Source of the DNA: Hyphomicrobiales bacterium
Lineage (GTDB): Bacteria; Pseudomonadota; Alphaproteobacteria; Rhizobiales; OSC116
Direction: 5' to 3'
DNA length: 64,000 bases
NCBI GenBank assembly: GCA_013214705.1
Contig: JABSRZ010000005.1
Coordinates: forward strand, 270,550 to 334,549
Positions 47,071 through 55,592 of the stretch are shown here, in pieces; position 1 is the first letter of the stretch, and each line of letters starts with the position of its first letter. The position numbers and the translations under genes were made by a program. Under the pieces are notes generated by a model. The model did no database searches. It worked only from the letters and a program-made list of their open reading frames with translations, and was not told the DNA's origin.

Positions 47071-48387
47071 ATGCAAACCTTTACTTTATATATTCCTTAT
47101 TTGGGCAAAAAGGCAGAGGTATCGCGGTTTATTTATAGGCTCGATAATTGCAATATGAGCGCAGAAACAGACGACATGGTTAACGGTGGTGGTTCAAAAA
47201 CTACCGATTCGGCAGCGCGCCCATCAGGTGCTGAACTTGATGCTGGCAAACCTAATCCAGATATTTCCACCGCACAAACTGATGGCCACAGAACCGCCGA
47301 AGCCATTGGAACCGCCGAAGCCATTGGAACCGCCGAAGCCATTGGAACTGCCGAAGCCATTGGAACCACCGAAGCCGCTGGCATCGTCGCACCACAGCGC
47401 AAAGGTGGCCGCCCCACACTTAAAGACATTGCTTATATAACCGGCTTGGGCGTCACCACCGTTTCGCGCGCACTAAACGACGCTCCAGACATTGGCAAAG
47501 CCACCAAAGCCCGGGTGCGTTTGGTGGCGCAACAAATTGGTTACCGGCCAAACCGTGCAGGCGTTAGGCTGCGCACTGGCAAAACCAACGTCATCAGCAT
47601 CATCCTAAATACCGAAGAAGAAGTGATGGGCATGACCGCTTCTATGCTGAACGGTTTGGCCAAAGCCATCGGCGAAACCACCTATCATCTGGTGCTCACA
47701 CCCTATAATCTCGATCAAGATCCGCTCGACCCAGTAAAATATGTGGTCGAAACTGGTTCGGCCGATGGCATCATACTTTCACGTACCCAACCAAATGACC
47801 CCCGAGTACGCTATTTAACCGAGCAGAAATTTCCATTTGTTACCCATGGCCGCACAAATATGGGGCTAGAACATGCTTATTTCGATTATGATAACCAAGC
47901 CTATGCCGCATCTGCTGTTGCAGCTTTGACTGCACGAGGTCGCCAACAAATAGGGCTTATAGCCCCGCCAAATTTTATGACCTATTCAACCCATATGTTA
48001 GAAGGACTTCATACAGAGTTGGAAAAACACAATTTGGTCGAGGTGCCGATTCGCAATATAAATACCGACTCAACAGCCAATCAAATCGAAGCCGAAATCT
48101 TGCGCATCATGATGTCTAAACAACCGTTAGATGGCATAATTTGTGCCAGTCCGCATAGCGCCATGGCCGCCATCGCCGCGGTCGAAACCTCCGGGCGGGT
48201 TATCGGCAAAGATGTCGATATAGTTGCCAAAGAAACCTTCGATCTACTCAATCGCTTTCGCCCCGACCTCATCGTATTTGAAGAAAGCTTTAAAAGCGCT
48301 GGCTATGCACTCGGCAAAATGGTCATTTCCATCATTAATGGTGATGAACCAAGTAAACACCAAATGCTAGAAAACCCCAAAAGATAG
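47071..48387 (+). CDS. LacI-family transcriptional regulator with repeat-bearing N-terminal extension
   Basis: The helix-turn-helix typical of LacI/GalR proteins (RPTLKDIAYITGLGVTTVSR) starts only at about residue 114, followed by a periplasmic-binding-protein-like sensor domain. The preceding segment is low complexity and contains five copies of a six-residue unit (GTAEAI) from an 18-bp DNA repeat. No strong ribosome site is seen before ATG 47071 or the later ATG 47155 (MSAETDD), so the true start, and whether the repeats are translated, is open. It faces the ABC importer genes and is the likely regulator of the sugar locus. Confidence 0.87.
   Translation: MQTFTLYIPYLGKKAEVSRFIYRLDNCNMSAETDDMVNGGGSKTTDSAARPSGAELDAGKPNPDISTAQTDGHRTAEAIGTAEAIGTAEAIGTAEAIGTTEAAGIVAPQRKGGRPTLKDIAYITGLGVTTVSRALNDAPDIGKATKARVRLVAQQIGYRPNRAGVRLRTGKTNVISIILNTEEEVMGMTASMLNGLAKAIGETTYHLVLTPYNLDQDPLDPVKYVVETGSADGIILSRTQPNDPRVRYLTEQKFPFVTHGRTNMGLEHAYFDYDNQAYAASAVAALTARGRQQIGLIAPPNFMTYSTHMLEGLHTELEKHNLVEVPIRNINTDSTANQIEAEILRIMMSKQPLDGIICASPHSAMAAIAAVETSGRVIGKDVDIVAKETFDLLNRFRPDLIVFEESFKSAGYALGKMVISIINGDEPSKHQMLENPKR
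47291..47380 (+). repeat. 18-bp tandem repeat array (five units)
   Basis: The unit GAACCGCCGAAGCCATTG occurs at 47291, 47309 and 47327 without change, at 47345 with one change and at 47363 with a few. Unit length is a multiple of three, so copy-number change would keep the reading frame of the LacI-family gene. Confidence 0.9.
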
Positions 48388-48601
48388 GCATTATCACTCA
48401 TCATTGCCGCTCTCTTTGCCTAAACAGCCTATCTTGTGCGTCTAATAATTACGGGTTTTTACCACCACCAGCCGCACCAAGTCTTCACAGCCTTTCAACC
48501 GGAGCCGCGAATGATGGTTTATAAGCCCCTGACCGTCCAACCTGATTGCCTTGTCGACTCATTACTTTGTGGCTATTGTCGGGGTTTTATGGAGGTTGAA
48601 G

Positions 48602-49165
48602 GTGCAATTATTTGACGAAAGAACTACAAAACGACATTCAAAATTGGCGGGTTTAGCATCTATATTGTTAGCTTCAATTTTTCTTGAAGTCTCAATTGAA
48701 ACGATCCCAATAATCGGAGTTACAGATGTCGATTCCGATAAAGTATTACTGATCATTTCAGGATTAATTATAGTTTGGTTTTTTTTATGGTTTCAACTTT
48801 TTATTTTTGATCGGAAGAAGAATTATTCAAGAGAGGTTTTTAATAATTTAACTTACTATTTAAAAATTGAAGTTGAGGAAACAGAAGCGTTCAAAAAACT
48901 ATTTAATGATGATGCCAGTCTTTCTTTTTACATTCACGCTCGAGATAATACGGGCAGTCTGTTTGATTGGATTGAGTAGCAAGACAAACCAGCTAAGAAA
49001 AACCCAAATACAATAGCTGCTCGTAAATTTGTTAACAGATATAGAGGTGAATATTTAGGTAAAAAACTTCTTTATCTTATTAGCTGGAGTCTCCACGTTC
49101 TCTCTGCATCTGCTTCATTATTTGTCGCAATGTGGTTTTTATATAAATATTTCGTCTCAGTTTAA
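48602..49165 (+). pseudogene. Multipass membrane protein gene interrupted by an in-frame TAG
   Basis: GTG at 48602 follows GGAGG at the right spacing and opens a 125-codon frame with two membrane helices (LAGLASILLASIFLEV and VLLIISGLIIVWFFLWF), stopping at TAG 48977-48979. The same frame continues for 61 sense codons (QDKPAKKNPNTIAARKF ... LLYLISWSLHVLSASASLF ... YKYFVSV) to TAA at 49163, with a third membrane helix and similar composition. The simplest reading is one gene of about 187 codons with a nonsense mutation. No family is recognised. Base composition is more AT-rich than the sugar locus, suggesting acquisition. Confidence 0.6.
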
Positions 49166-49189
49166 CTGCATGTTTTCTCTTTGAGATTT

Positions 49190-50032
49190 CTAATTTTCAA
49201 ATTCTATAATGTTCAGTACGCTGTCTATTAAACCAAGTTTATCTTCACTATTAAGATGAACAAATAATATCCGAAGTTCAATTTGCCTTAAACTTGAGAG
49301 CAATTCATCAATGTATTCGGTTCTTTTATCATCGGTTAGAGAATCGAGCGATATTGCCAACTTGCAGATCAATACTAAATTATGAGGAATAAAATCAAGT
49401 TTGTAATTGAACTTATAAATGTCATTTGCGAAGTGTTTAACTAAATTTGCTTTGTTACAAGAAGAAATTGAGAATTTCCGTAGGTGGCCTTCAGAATGGT
49501 CAGAAACTACGGTAAGCGTTTGAGCAGCTGACACACCTCTTAACGTTTTAACTATAGTGTATTCAGTAACTATATGTTCAATATTGTTAAGCTTCGAATT
49601 ATAAATTTGTAATTGCCCAAAATACCTATTCTGTAAATTTTGCAATTCTATAGCTTCTCTTTGTCCTTCCAGCTGTTCGGTTGACCTAGCTGTCTCCTCT
49701 CTTTGAAGTTTCAGTTCTTTACGCTGCAATCGCAACTGTTCAGTGTTGTTTTTTAATTCAATCTGTTGAGTTTTTAATTGAGTATGCTGTTGAAGGATTG
49801 TCCAAATTAAGCCAATGAACGCCAGACCAGTGAACAAGGAAGTCAGCGAACCGAAGGCATCACCCATTGGTCCAATAGCATTTTCATCTAGCCTGACAAT
49901 ACCAAAATTGAAACCGAGATAAACATATGCAGCCATTGCAGCCCACAGCAAAACTACAACCGCAGCCCCAAATATTAACAACCTATAATCTGTCTTGATT
50001 TCTTTTTCAGTTTTTTCTTGTTCATCAGCCAT
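49190..50032 (-). CDS. Coiled-coil membrane protein resembling putative phage abortive-infection proteins
   Basis: The 280-residue protein has two N-terminal membrane helices (LLIFGAAVVVLLWAAMAAYV and SLFTGLAFIGLIWTI) joined by GPMGDAFGSLTSL. A long Gln/Glu/Leu-rich coiled coil follows at about 83-140, then a mostly helical C-terminal domain with NRYFGQLQIYN. The PMGDAFG..SL loop and coiled coil recall the putative phage abortive infection family (putAbiC type); this assignment is from pattern memory, not a search. It is AT-rich, stands alone on the minus strand, and converges on the interrupted membrane-protein gene. A defence role is inference. Confidence 0.6.
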   Translation of the reverse strand: MADEQEKTEKEIKTDYRLLIFGAAVVVLLWAAMAAYVYLGFNFGIVRLDENAIGPMGDAFGSLTSLFTGLAFIGLIWTILQQHTQLKTQQIELKNNTEQLRLQRKELKLQREETARSTEQLEGQREAIELQNLQNRYFGQLQIYNSKLNNIEHIVTEYTIVKTLRGVSAAQTLTVVSDHSEGHLRKFSISSCNKANLVKHFANDIYKFNYKLDFIPHNLVLICKLAISLDSLTDDKRTEYIDELLSSLRQIELRILFVHLNSEDKLGLIDSVLNIIEFEN

Positions 50033-50584
50033 ATCGATTCTCCAAAAATAATTTTGAATAAATCTAGAAGTAATAAGTGATTCTGTAAACTATAGTTGTA
50101 TTATTGTTTACTGCCACCGTTCCACTCCAGGAAAAAACCCACGCGGCGGCGCAGACTTATAGCATTTTCGAAAATTATTTATGGCTAGTCATCTCATATC
50201 AGCCGCCTTTTTTAGCCTAAAATTTACATAATACTTTTGATTATTAGACCATTTGCTAAATTGACTAGTGACTAAAAAGTTATTAAACATGCCTGTCTCT
50301 GCATCTGTCCCTCAGATTGCAAAGACTGGCGCTCTTAAGGGGACAAGAGAGCGCCTCCCCCTCCCAATTGGATATTCCGCATTCAGATACATTAGTTTTA
50401 AAGTCATTAGCTATTGGTCAATATTGCTCCTGTCACGGTTTGATGCCGTTGGATTTTTTGAATCGAAAAGGAGCTAGACCATCCATATTCTTTCTTTATA
50501 AGCCTGAACGGATACTTGCGCTTCAAGACCATCAAGGTTGAACTAATATAGAGACACACAAGGCAAACTAGATATCTGGCAGAA

Positions 50585-50608
50585 ATTGATATATTTAAAT
50601 ATATCAAT
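50585..50608. repeat. Perfect 24-bp AT-rich palindrome
   Basis: The left arm ATTGATATATTT is followed directly by its exact reverse complement. The outer TTGAT/ATCAA elements resemble FNR-type half-sites but at too wide a spacing. It may be a protein-binding site or a cruciform-prone sequence in the gap beyond the nos operon. Confidence 0.7.
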
Positions 50609-50650
50609 GGGTTCTATAACCCTAGGCGAAGGCATTCTGCGTTAGGCTGG

Positions 50651-50668
50651 AAAAGCCCATTGGCTTTT
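50651..50668 (-). terminator. Possible terminator of the nos operon
   Basis: AAAAGCC and GGCTTTT form a seven-base stem around a four-base loop, about 95 bases beyond the tatA stop on the minus strand. The T-rich arm lies inside the stem, so it could act in either direction. Confidence 0.45.
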
Positions 50669-50763
50669 GCACAAATCGCCGCTTAAATGAGAACATGGAG
50701 CGGCACGAAAGCGTGACATCGCCATGATGTCGCATGATATCAAACCATGTCATCAGATGATAA

Positions 50764-50997
50764 TTATGGCTTCAATTTTATTGCTTGTTTCGTTTCATCT
50801 GCCAGATGCTTTACCGGATCAGATGTTCTGTCTTGCTCAAGTGTAACTTGTTCATTATCCTCATGAACATCTTTCATTTCTTTCTTAAAGACGTTTATTC
50901 CCTTTGCAAAGTCACCCATAAAACTTGAAAACTTATTGCGGCCGAATAGTAAAAAAACTAAAATAACCACAAGTAAAATTTGTGTCCAACCTGGCAT
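50764..50997 (-). CDS. tatA: TatA/TatE-type twin-arginine translocase subunit in the nos operon
   Basis: The 77-residue protein has a single N-terminal membrane helix (WTQILLVVILVFLLFGRNKF), the conserved FG hinge, an amphipathic helix and an acidic/basic tail, as in TatA/TatE. No tatB or tatC is adjacent. A comparable tatE lies at the end of the Pseudomonas stutzeri nos cluster. Here it probably supplies extra pore subunit for export of folded NosZ and the ApbE protein, both of which carry twin-arginine signals in this operon. Confidence 0.88.
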   Translation of the reverse strand: MPGWTQILLVVILVFLLFGRNKFSSFMGDFAKGINVFKKEMKDVHEDNEQVTLEQDRTSDPVKHLADETKQAIKLKP

Positions 50998-51011
50998 GAT
51001 ATATTCCTTTG

Positions 51012-52001
51012 TTAAGCTTGTTTTTCGATAATGTCGCCATTAAAGTCTATAAAAATAGCCTTTTTCAATTGCGGGAACTTATTCCAAATGGCTTCTATTT
51101 GATCCATTTGCATGATGTAGAATGCCGTCGACAACATATCGGCTGTCAAAGCGTCTTCAGCCACCACCGAAACTGAGGCATAAACATTGGCACTTAAACC
51201 TGTTTTGGGGTTTAATAAATGATGATGCCCACCCTTTGAAAATGGGCTGCCATATCCACCAGATGTGGCAATGGCTTGGTTCTTAAGCTCCACCTGTTTC
51301 ACAATTTCACCTCGATTTTGGGGCGACAAAATACCTACGCGCCATTGGCGCCCATCATCATGTTGGCCGAAGCCATAAGTCTCACCCATATGCACAAGCA
51401 TGTTTTCAAAACCTGCTTGTTGCAAAATATTGGTAATTTTATCGGTTAAATATCCTTGCGCAACGCCATTTAGGCTGATGGCCATTTTGGGTTTTGAAAA
51501 TAAGATTTTGTTTGCGTTCAATTGAATGCCATCTGACCCAATGAGTTCGAGTGTATCATTGAGTGCTTGCATAGGCAATTCAGCAGACGAATTGGCAAAA
51601 TGGTTTTCATAAAGCTTCCAAAGCGGTTGAATGGTGACATCAAAGGCACCTTTGGTAATTTGCGCATAGGATTTGCAACGTGATAACAATTCAACAAATT
51701 CAAAATTTGGGTTGGGCAGTTCACCGTTTGCATTTAACTGCGAAATTTGGCTGTTTGGCTTAAATAGGCTGAATAGGTTTTCAACACGTGTGATTTCATT
51801 TTCACATTTTTGAAATAGGTTATTAGCCTGTGTTTCACTATGCGCATATAGGGAAATTTGTGCCGATGCCCCCATTGCAACGCCATGCCATTCATATAGT
51901 TTTGATGATTGAACTGCGGCTTGTACGCCACTCGCATGTAATATACCAACACCAATTACACTTGCCGAAATGCAAATAAAACGCCTTCTAGTTGGTTTCA
52001 T
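51012..52001 (-). CDS. nosX: FAD:protein FMN transferase (ApbE/NosX), Tat-exported
   Basis: ApbE-type enzymes attach FMN covalently to threonine in FMN-binding domains; NosX does so for NosR. The protein of about 330 residues starts with a twin-arginine signal (PTRRRFICIS and a hydrophobic stretch). It has the ApbE segments MGASAQISLYAH, SLNGVAQGYLTDKI and ATSGGYGSPFSKGGHHHLLNP. The frame extends to 52013, overlapping nosL; the ATG at 52001, with AAGGTG before it, is preferred. Its predicted target, the SGATVT motif of NosR, is encoded in the same operon. Confidence 0.9.
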   Translation of the reverse strand: MKPTRRRFICISASVIGVGILHASGVQAAVQSSKLYEWHGVAMGASAQISLYAHSETQANNLFQKCENEITRVENLFSLFKPNSQISQLNANGELPNPNFEFVELLSRCKSYAQITKGAFDVTIQPLWKLYENHFANSSAELPMQALNDTLELIGSDGIQLNANKILFSKPKMAISLNGVAQGYLTDKITNILQQAGFENMLVHMGETYGFGQHDDGRQWRVGILSPQNRGEIVKQVELKNQAIATSGGYGSPFSKGGHHHLLNPKTGLSANVYASVSVVAEDALTADMLSTAFYIMQMDQIEAIWNKFPQLKKAIFIDFNGDIIEKQA

Positions 52002-52503
52002 ATTCACCTTCATCTCCCCATAAATAATCTAACGGAATTTCACTAAATGCCACCACAATGCCTTTATGTATTTTGGCAAACTCTTCGGCGTCGGTTCTAT
52101 GTTTAAAAGGTATGGTCTCGCGAGCCCCCATACCTCCACGTTTTTGGCTGTTAATCACATAGAATGCAGTTTTCGCTTCAATCCATATGCCATCAACTTG
52201 CGGCTTATCATAACTTGTCGCCTGCCCCATATCATGCACATAAATAACCGAAATATTTTGTGCTTCACCGGGCATGGATCGGTAGGCAAACGCATCTCTG
52301 ACTTGCGAAAACCATAAAGATTTTTCTTTGCCTTTTTCAAACACTTGAGCTTTAGGGCCTGCGTGGTCAGCTACAATCATCGCACAATAAAAACCAATGG
52401 AGTCCCTGGTCATTTTTTCGGGTAACGGCAAAACCATTTCCTCACCACATGATGATAATAACAAACTCATGATGAGTAAAAGACTAGCTCTAAATTTTAT
52501 CAT
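51988..52503 (-). CDS. nosL: NosL copper-chaperone lipoprotein
   Basis: NosL is an outer-membrane-facing lipoprotein that binds Cu(I) and delivers it for assembly of the CuZ site of N2O reductase. From the ATG at 52503 (overlapping the nosY stop as ATGA) the product has about 171 residues. It shows a lipoprotein signal (LLIMSLLLSSCGEE, lipobox Cys), the metal-binding FYCAMIVADHAGPKAQV segment and DAFAYRSMPGE. The longer open frame to 52557 runs into nosY and is unlikely. Confidence 0.92.
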   Translation of the reverse strand: MIKFRASLLLIMSLLLSSCGEEMVLPLPEKMTRDSIGFYCAMIVADHAGPKAQVFEKGKEKSLWFSQVRDAFAYRSMPGEAQNISVIYVHDMGQATSYDKPQVDGIWIEAKTAFYVINSQKRGGMGARETIPFKHRTDAEEFAKIHKGIVVAFSEIPLDYLWGDEGEYETN

Positions 52504-53333
52504 ATAACCCGCCTTTTTAGTATAAACCCGGCAAGGCTCAGCGGAGCGACTATCCACGCCAACATGATAAGCCCCAATATGTAATCGCTGACTTTATTTT
52601 CAGCGCTTAGCCCTGTCATGCCAGATAGCAATGCAGTTTCATTTGTAGAAGTCAGGTTGTACATTCGGTAGCTATCCGTTGGGTTGACCAACATTAACCA
52701 TTTTACCAATTCTGCACCCATAATTTGGCCGCTATCAGCGGCTAAAATGGCCAATAATCCCATATCGTATAAAAGTACAAATACCAACCACACCCCAATG
52801 GCGATGGCGGCGGCAGTTGAACGATCTTTCACGCCTGCGCTAATGACATAGCCGACGCTTAAAAACACCGCACCCAAAATAATTGAGGATGAAAGCAACA
52901 TGATGAAACTCTGCCAATTATGTTCTAAAAAATGGGTCTCGGAGCTTAATGCGATTGCCAAACCGGCGGCACTATAGCCAATGAGAATAGCAAGAGAAAG
53001 TAAAATCAAATGCCCGATAAATTTGCCAATTATAATTTGGTTTCGGCTTATCGGGTAGACCAATAACAAAGTCAATGTACCGCGCTCTGCCTCGCCAACA
53101 ATGCTGTCATAAGCCAGAAGTAGCGCAATGAGGGGTATAAAGAATATGCTTAAAGATGACAGGCTCACCACCGTCACCGCCAAGGGGCTAATGCTCGTTG
53201 CGCCCATCGGCGCGCTACCCAAAAAACTCAATGTCAGCGCCAACAATGCCATCACCACGGTAATCATAACCACCCAACGATTGCGGAAACCATCGCGAAT
53301 TTCTTTAAAAATCAATGTCAGAACTTTATCCAT
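52500..53333 (-). CDS. nosY: NosY ABC-2 type permease
   Basis: The membrane subunit of the NosDFY complex has about six membrane helices and the N-terminal coupling segment MDKVLTLIFKEIRDGFRNRW. With NosF (ATPase) and NosD (periplasmic beta-helix) it supports maturation of the copper centres of NosZ. The frame extends to an ATG at 53351, but the family N-terminus favours 53333. It overlaps nosF at its start and nosL at its stop. Confidence 0.92.
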   Translation of the reverse strand: MDKVLTLIFKEIRDGFRNRWVVMITVVMALLALTLSFLGSAPMGATSISPLAVTVVSLSSLSIFFIPLIALLLAYDSIVGEAERGTLTLLLVYPISRNQIIIGKFIGHLILLSLAILIGYSAAGLAIALSSETHFLEHNWQSFIMLLSSSIILGAVFLSVGYVISAGVKDRSTAAAIAIGVWLVFVLLYDMGLLAILAADSGQIMGAELVKWLMLVNPTDSYRMYNLTSTNETALLSGMTGLSAENKVSDYILGLIMLAWIVAPLSLAGFILKRRVI

Positions 53334-54276
53334 TTGCAGCAATCTCTTCATTGGTATTTTCAGTGTCTAAAGTGTATTTCATAAACACCTGTTCGAGGCT
53401 AGGGTCGATAATTTCAATATTCGATAAATCAAGGTTCAACTGAAACAACGCCTTTAACAAAATCGGTTTCTCATCAAGCGGGCAAGCCAATAAAATTTGG
53501 TTTTTATTGGCTTCAAGTTTAAGAATGTTTGACATAAAGTTTTGACTTATGGTCTCTATCTCTTGAAGCTTGGCCGAAACTCTAATGATTGATTTTAGCC
53601 CAATATCGCGACGCAAATTTTCAATACTATCTATGGCAACAAGCTCACCTTTATTTAGAATAGCAACCCGATCAATGCGGTTATCTAGTTCGGTCAAGGC
53701 ATGAGACGACACAAATACTGTGGCTCCGGCTTTTTTCTCTTCATCAATAATGCTGTAAACGGTTTGGCGCGACAAAGGGTCAAGCCCCGAAGTCGGTTCA
53801 TCCAAAATCAGAACTTTCGGATGGCCAATTAATGCCTGCGCCAAGCCCAAACGTTGCCGCATACCCTTGGAATAGGTCGAAATTTTATTGTCTGCAGCAG
53901 CCAATAAATCTACGCGCTCAAATAAGCCATCAATTTGGTTTAATTTAGCGTTTTTAAGCCGAGAGTAAAACTTCAACATTTCACGACCCGTCATATTGGT
54001 TTGGAACAAAACCTGCTCGGGCAGAAACCCGATATCTTCGCGCAGCTTATCAAAATTTGTATCTTGTGGGCTGCCGCCCATTATTGACAATTCGCCAGAG
54101 CTGGGCTGTAAAAGACCTAAAACCAGTTTAATGAGCGTTGTTTTGCCGGCTCCATTATGCCCCACTAAGGCCAAGCATTCACCTTGTGCAATCGAAAAAT
54201 TAATGTTTTTTACAGCAAAACTATCACCATATAGCTTCGAAACATTTTCAAGCCGAATTGTCGGAATATTACCCAT
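53326..54276 (-). CDS. nosF: NosF ABC-type ATPase
   Basis: ATP-binding partner of NosY. It has Walker A GHNGAGKTTLIKL, signature YSKGMRQRLGLAQALIG, Walker B VLILDEPTSGLDP and the H-loop SSHALTEL. The ATG at 54276 starts MGNIPTIRLENVS; an in-frame GTG at 54288 overlapping the nosD stop (GTGA) is an alternative that would couple translation. The C-terminal tail of about 110 residues after the H-loop is normal for NosF. Confidence 0.92.
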   Translation of the reverse strand: MGNIPTIRLENVSKLYGDSFAVKNINFSIAQGECLALVGHNGAGKTTLIKLVLGLLQPSSGELSIMGGSPQDTNFDKLREDIGFLPEQVLFQTNMTGREMLKFYSRLKNAKLNQIDGLFERVDLLAAADNKISTYSKGMRQRLGLAQALIGHPKVLILDEPTSGLDPLSRQTVYSIIDEEKKAGATVFVSSHALTELDNRIDRVAILNKGELVAIDSIENLRRDIGLKSIIRVSAKLQEIETISQNFMSNILKLEANKNQILLACPLDEKPILLKALFQLNLDLSNIEIIDPSLEQVFMKYTLDTENTNEEIAANG

Positions 54277-54284
54277 AATTCTGT

Positions 54285-55580
54285 TCACTCACTTTTACTT
54301 ATCCCTACATTTGTAGGTATTTTCATTAGCGGCGCACTATCAACAACACCGCCGGGGTGTAATGCAGGAAAAGCCGATTGAGCCCACCTTAACACCTGAA
54401 CCGCAGGGCTGTTGATGAGTAATTTTGCCGCAGGGTAGCGCCATAAAATCTGGTCAGTTAAATCATTCGGGCGGTATAAATTGTCGGCGATGCCGTTTCC
54501 ATCAAGGTCAAAAGCCGAATTATCACTCCAATAATTACCCACCCCGTCGGCTGACCAGTCTATCCATTTTGTGCCAACATATTTAACCTGTGTCTGGTTG
54601 TTAACAAATGCATTATTCTGAATGATATTTTTTTCTGATCCTGCGGTAAAATGCACGCCAATTTCGCAATTCGCAAAATAATTTTGTTTAATTTCATTGC
54701 CATTGCTATTGTAGATGAATAAGCACTTATTTGCTGCATTGGGGTTGTTTTTTGCATACACTTGATTGCCAATAATTTTAACGCCATTGGCATAATTAAA
54801 CAAAATGCCACGGTCATCATCATCAATCGATTTATTGTTAATCACCTTAACATTTTTTGAAAACATTATGGCAAATCCAATTGTATTGCCTTCTGAAATA
54901 TTGTTCTCAACCACGCTGTCATTGGTATACATATAATGGATGGCAAACCGAACTTCATGTATGTAGTTATTGCGGTAAATATTCTTCTTGTTGGTGGTGG
55001 TAAAAATGCCGTCGCGACCAAATTGAATGTCGTTATTTTCGACAATTGCACCTGGCGAATTCCACAATTGTACGCCATTGCCGCGCTCGTTAACGCGCAT
55101 ATCTTGCCGCCCACGAATGACATTGTCAGCAACAATTGCATTTTTGGCACCCCATACATAAACCCCAATTAAATTGTTTAATATTTTAAGGTTTCGAACT
55201 TCAATATCCGAGGCTTGTTTCGATAAAAATACTCCAGAATCTTGGGTTTCAAGTAACAATCCGCTGCCCGTAACGGTAAAATTTGATAAAGAAATATGTG
55301 AACCGGTAACCGTAATCACATTGCCAACATCATTACCTTTAATGATGGTATCTTCTGTGCCAACAATGCTAATGCTTTTGTCGATATTTATCGGGCCATA
55401 ATAAGTACCCGCTGCCAAAACAAGCCGATCGCCCACTTGGGCATCATCAATAGCTTGTTGTAAATTCGAACTGATATTTATGTCTTTCGCCGCTGCAACA
55501 TTGCAAAAAATCGTAGCAAAAGTGGCAGCGAAAACAAGTTTCGCTACCTTCATTGTTAAAAATGATATTTTATTCAACAT
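54285..55580 (-). CDS. nosD: NosD periplasmic copper-processing protein
   Basis: The 431-residue right-handed beta-helix protein of the NosD/CASH family has serial repeats rich in Asn and Ile (IVENNDIQFGRDG, VVENNISEGNTIGF, VIGNQ-like turns). It carries an export signal (FAATFATIFCNVAAAKD). In the NosDFY complex it handles copper delivery between NosL and NosZ. The signal peptide could begin at an internal ATG at 55553. It follows nosZ by 12 bases. Confidence 0.92.
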   Translation of the reverse strand: MLNKISFLTMKVAKLVFAATFATIFCNVAAAKDINISSNLQQAIDDAQVGDRLVLAAGTYYGPINIDKSISIVGTEDTIIKGNDVGNVITVTGSHISLSNFTVTGSGLLLETQDSGVFLSKQASDIEVRNLKILNNLIGVYVWGAKNAIVADNVIRGRQDMRVNERGNGVQLWNSPGAIVENNDIQFGRDGIFTTTNKKNIYRNNYIHEVRFAIHYMYTNDSVVENNISEGNTIGFAIMFSKNVKVINNKSIDDDDRGILFNYANGVKIIGNQVYAKNNPNAANKCLFIYNSNGNEIKQNYFANCEIGVHFTAGSEKNIIQNNAFVNNQTQVKYVGTKWIDWSADGVGNYWSDNSAFDLDGNGIADNLYRPNDLTDQILWRYPAAKLLINSPAVQVLRWAQSAFPALHPGGVVDSAPLMKIPTNVGISKSE

Positions 55581-55592
55581 AGATTTTGTAAC

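Larger units (their letters stand above)
50033..50763. other. Intergenic region with relic-like frames, palindrome and terminator
   Basis: About 730 bases. Overlapping short frames on both strands at 50268-50607 show no family I can name and may be remnants of a mobile or lost gene. A perfect 24-base AT palindrome (50585-50608), a seven-base terminator-like stem (50651-50668) and a six-base hairpin near 50715-50731 lie on the tatA-proximal side. Confidence 0.45.

Noticed and set aside
47133..47440. Frames antisense to, and shifted from, the LacI-family repeat region
   Set aside because: Artefacts of the 18-bp repeat, which is open in several frames.
50268..50607. Short overlapping frames beyond the nos operon as real genes
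   Set aside because: No start signals, no recognised family, open on both strands; kept only as relic-like intergenic sequence.
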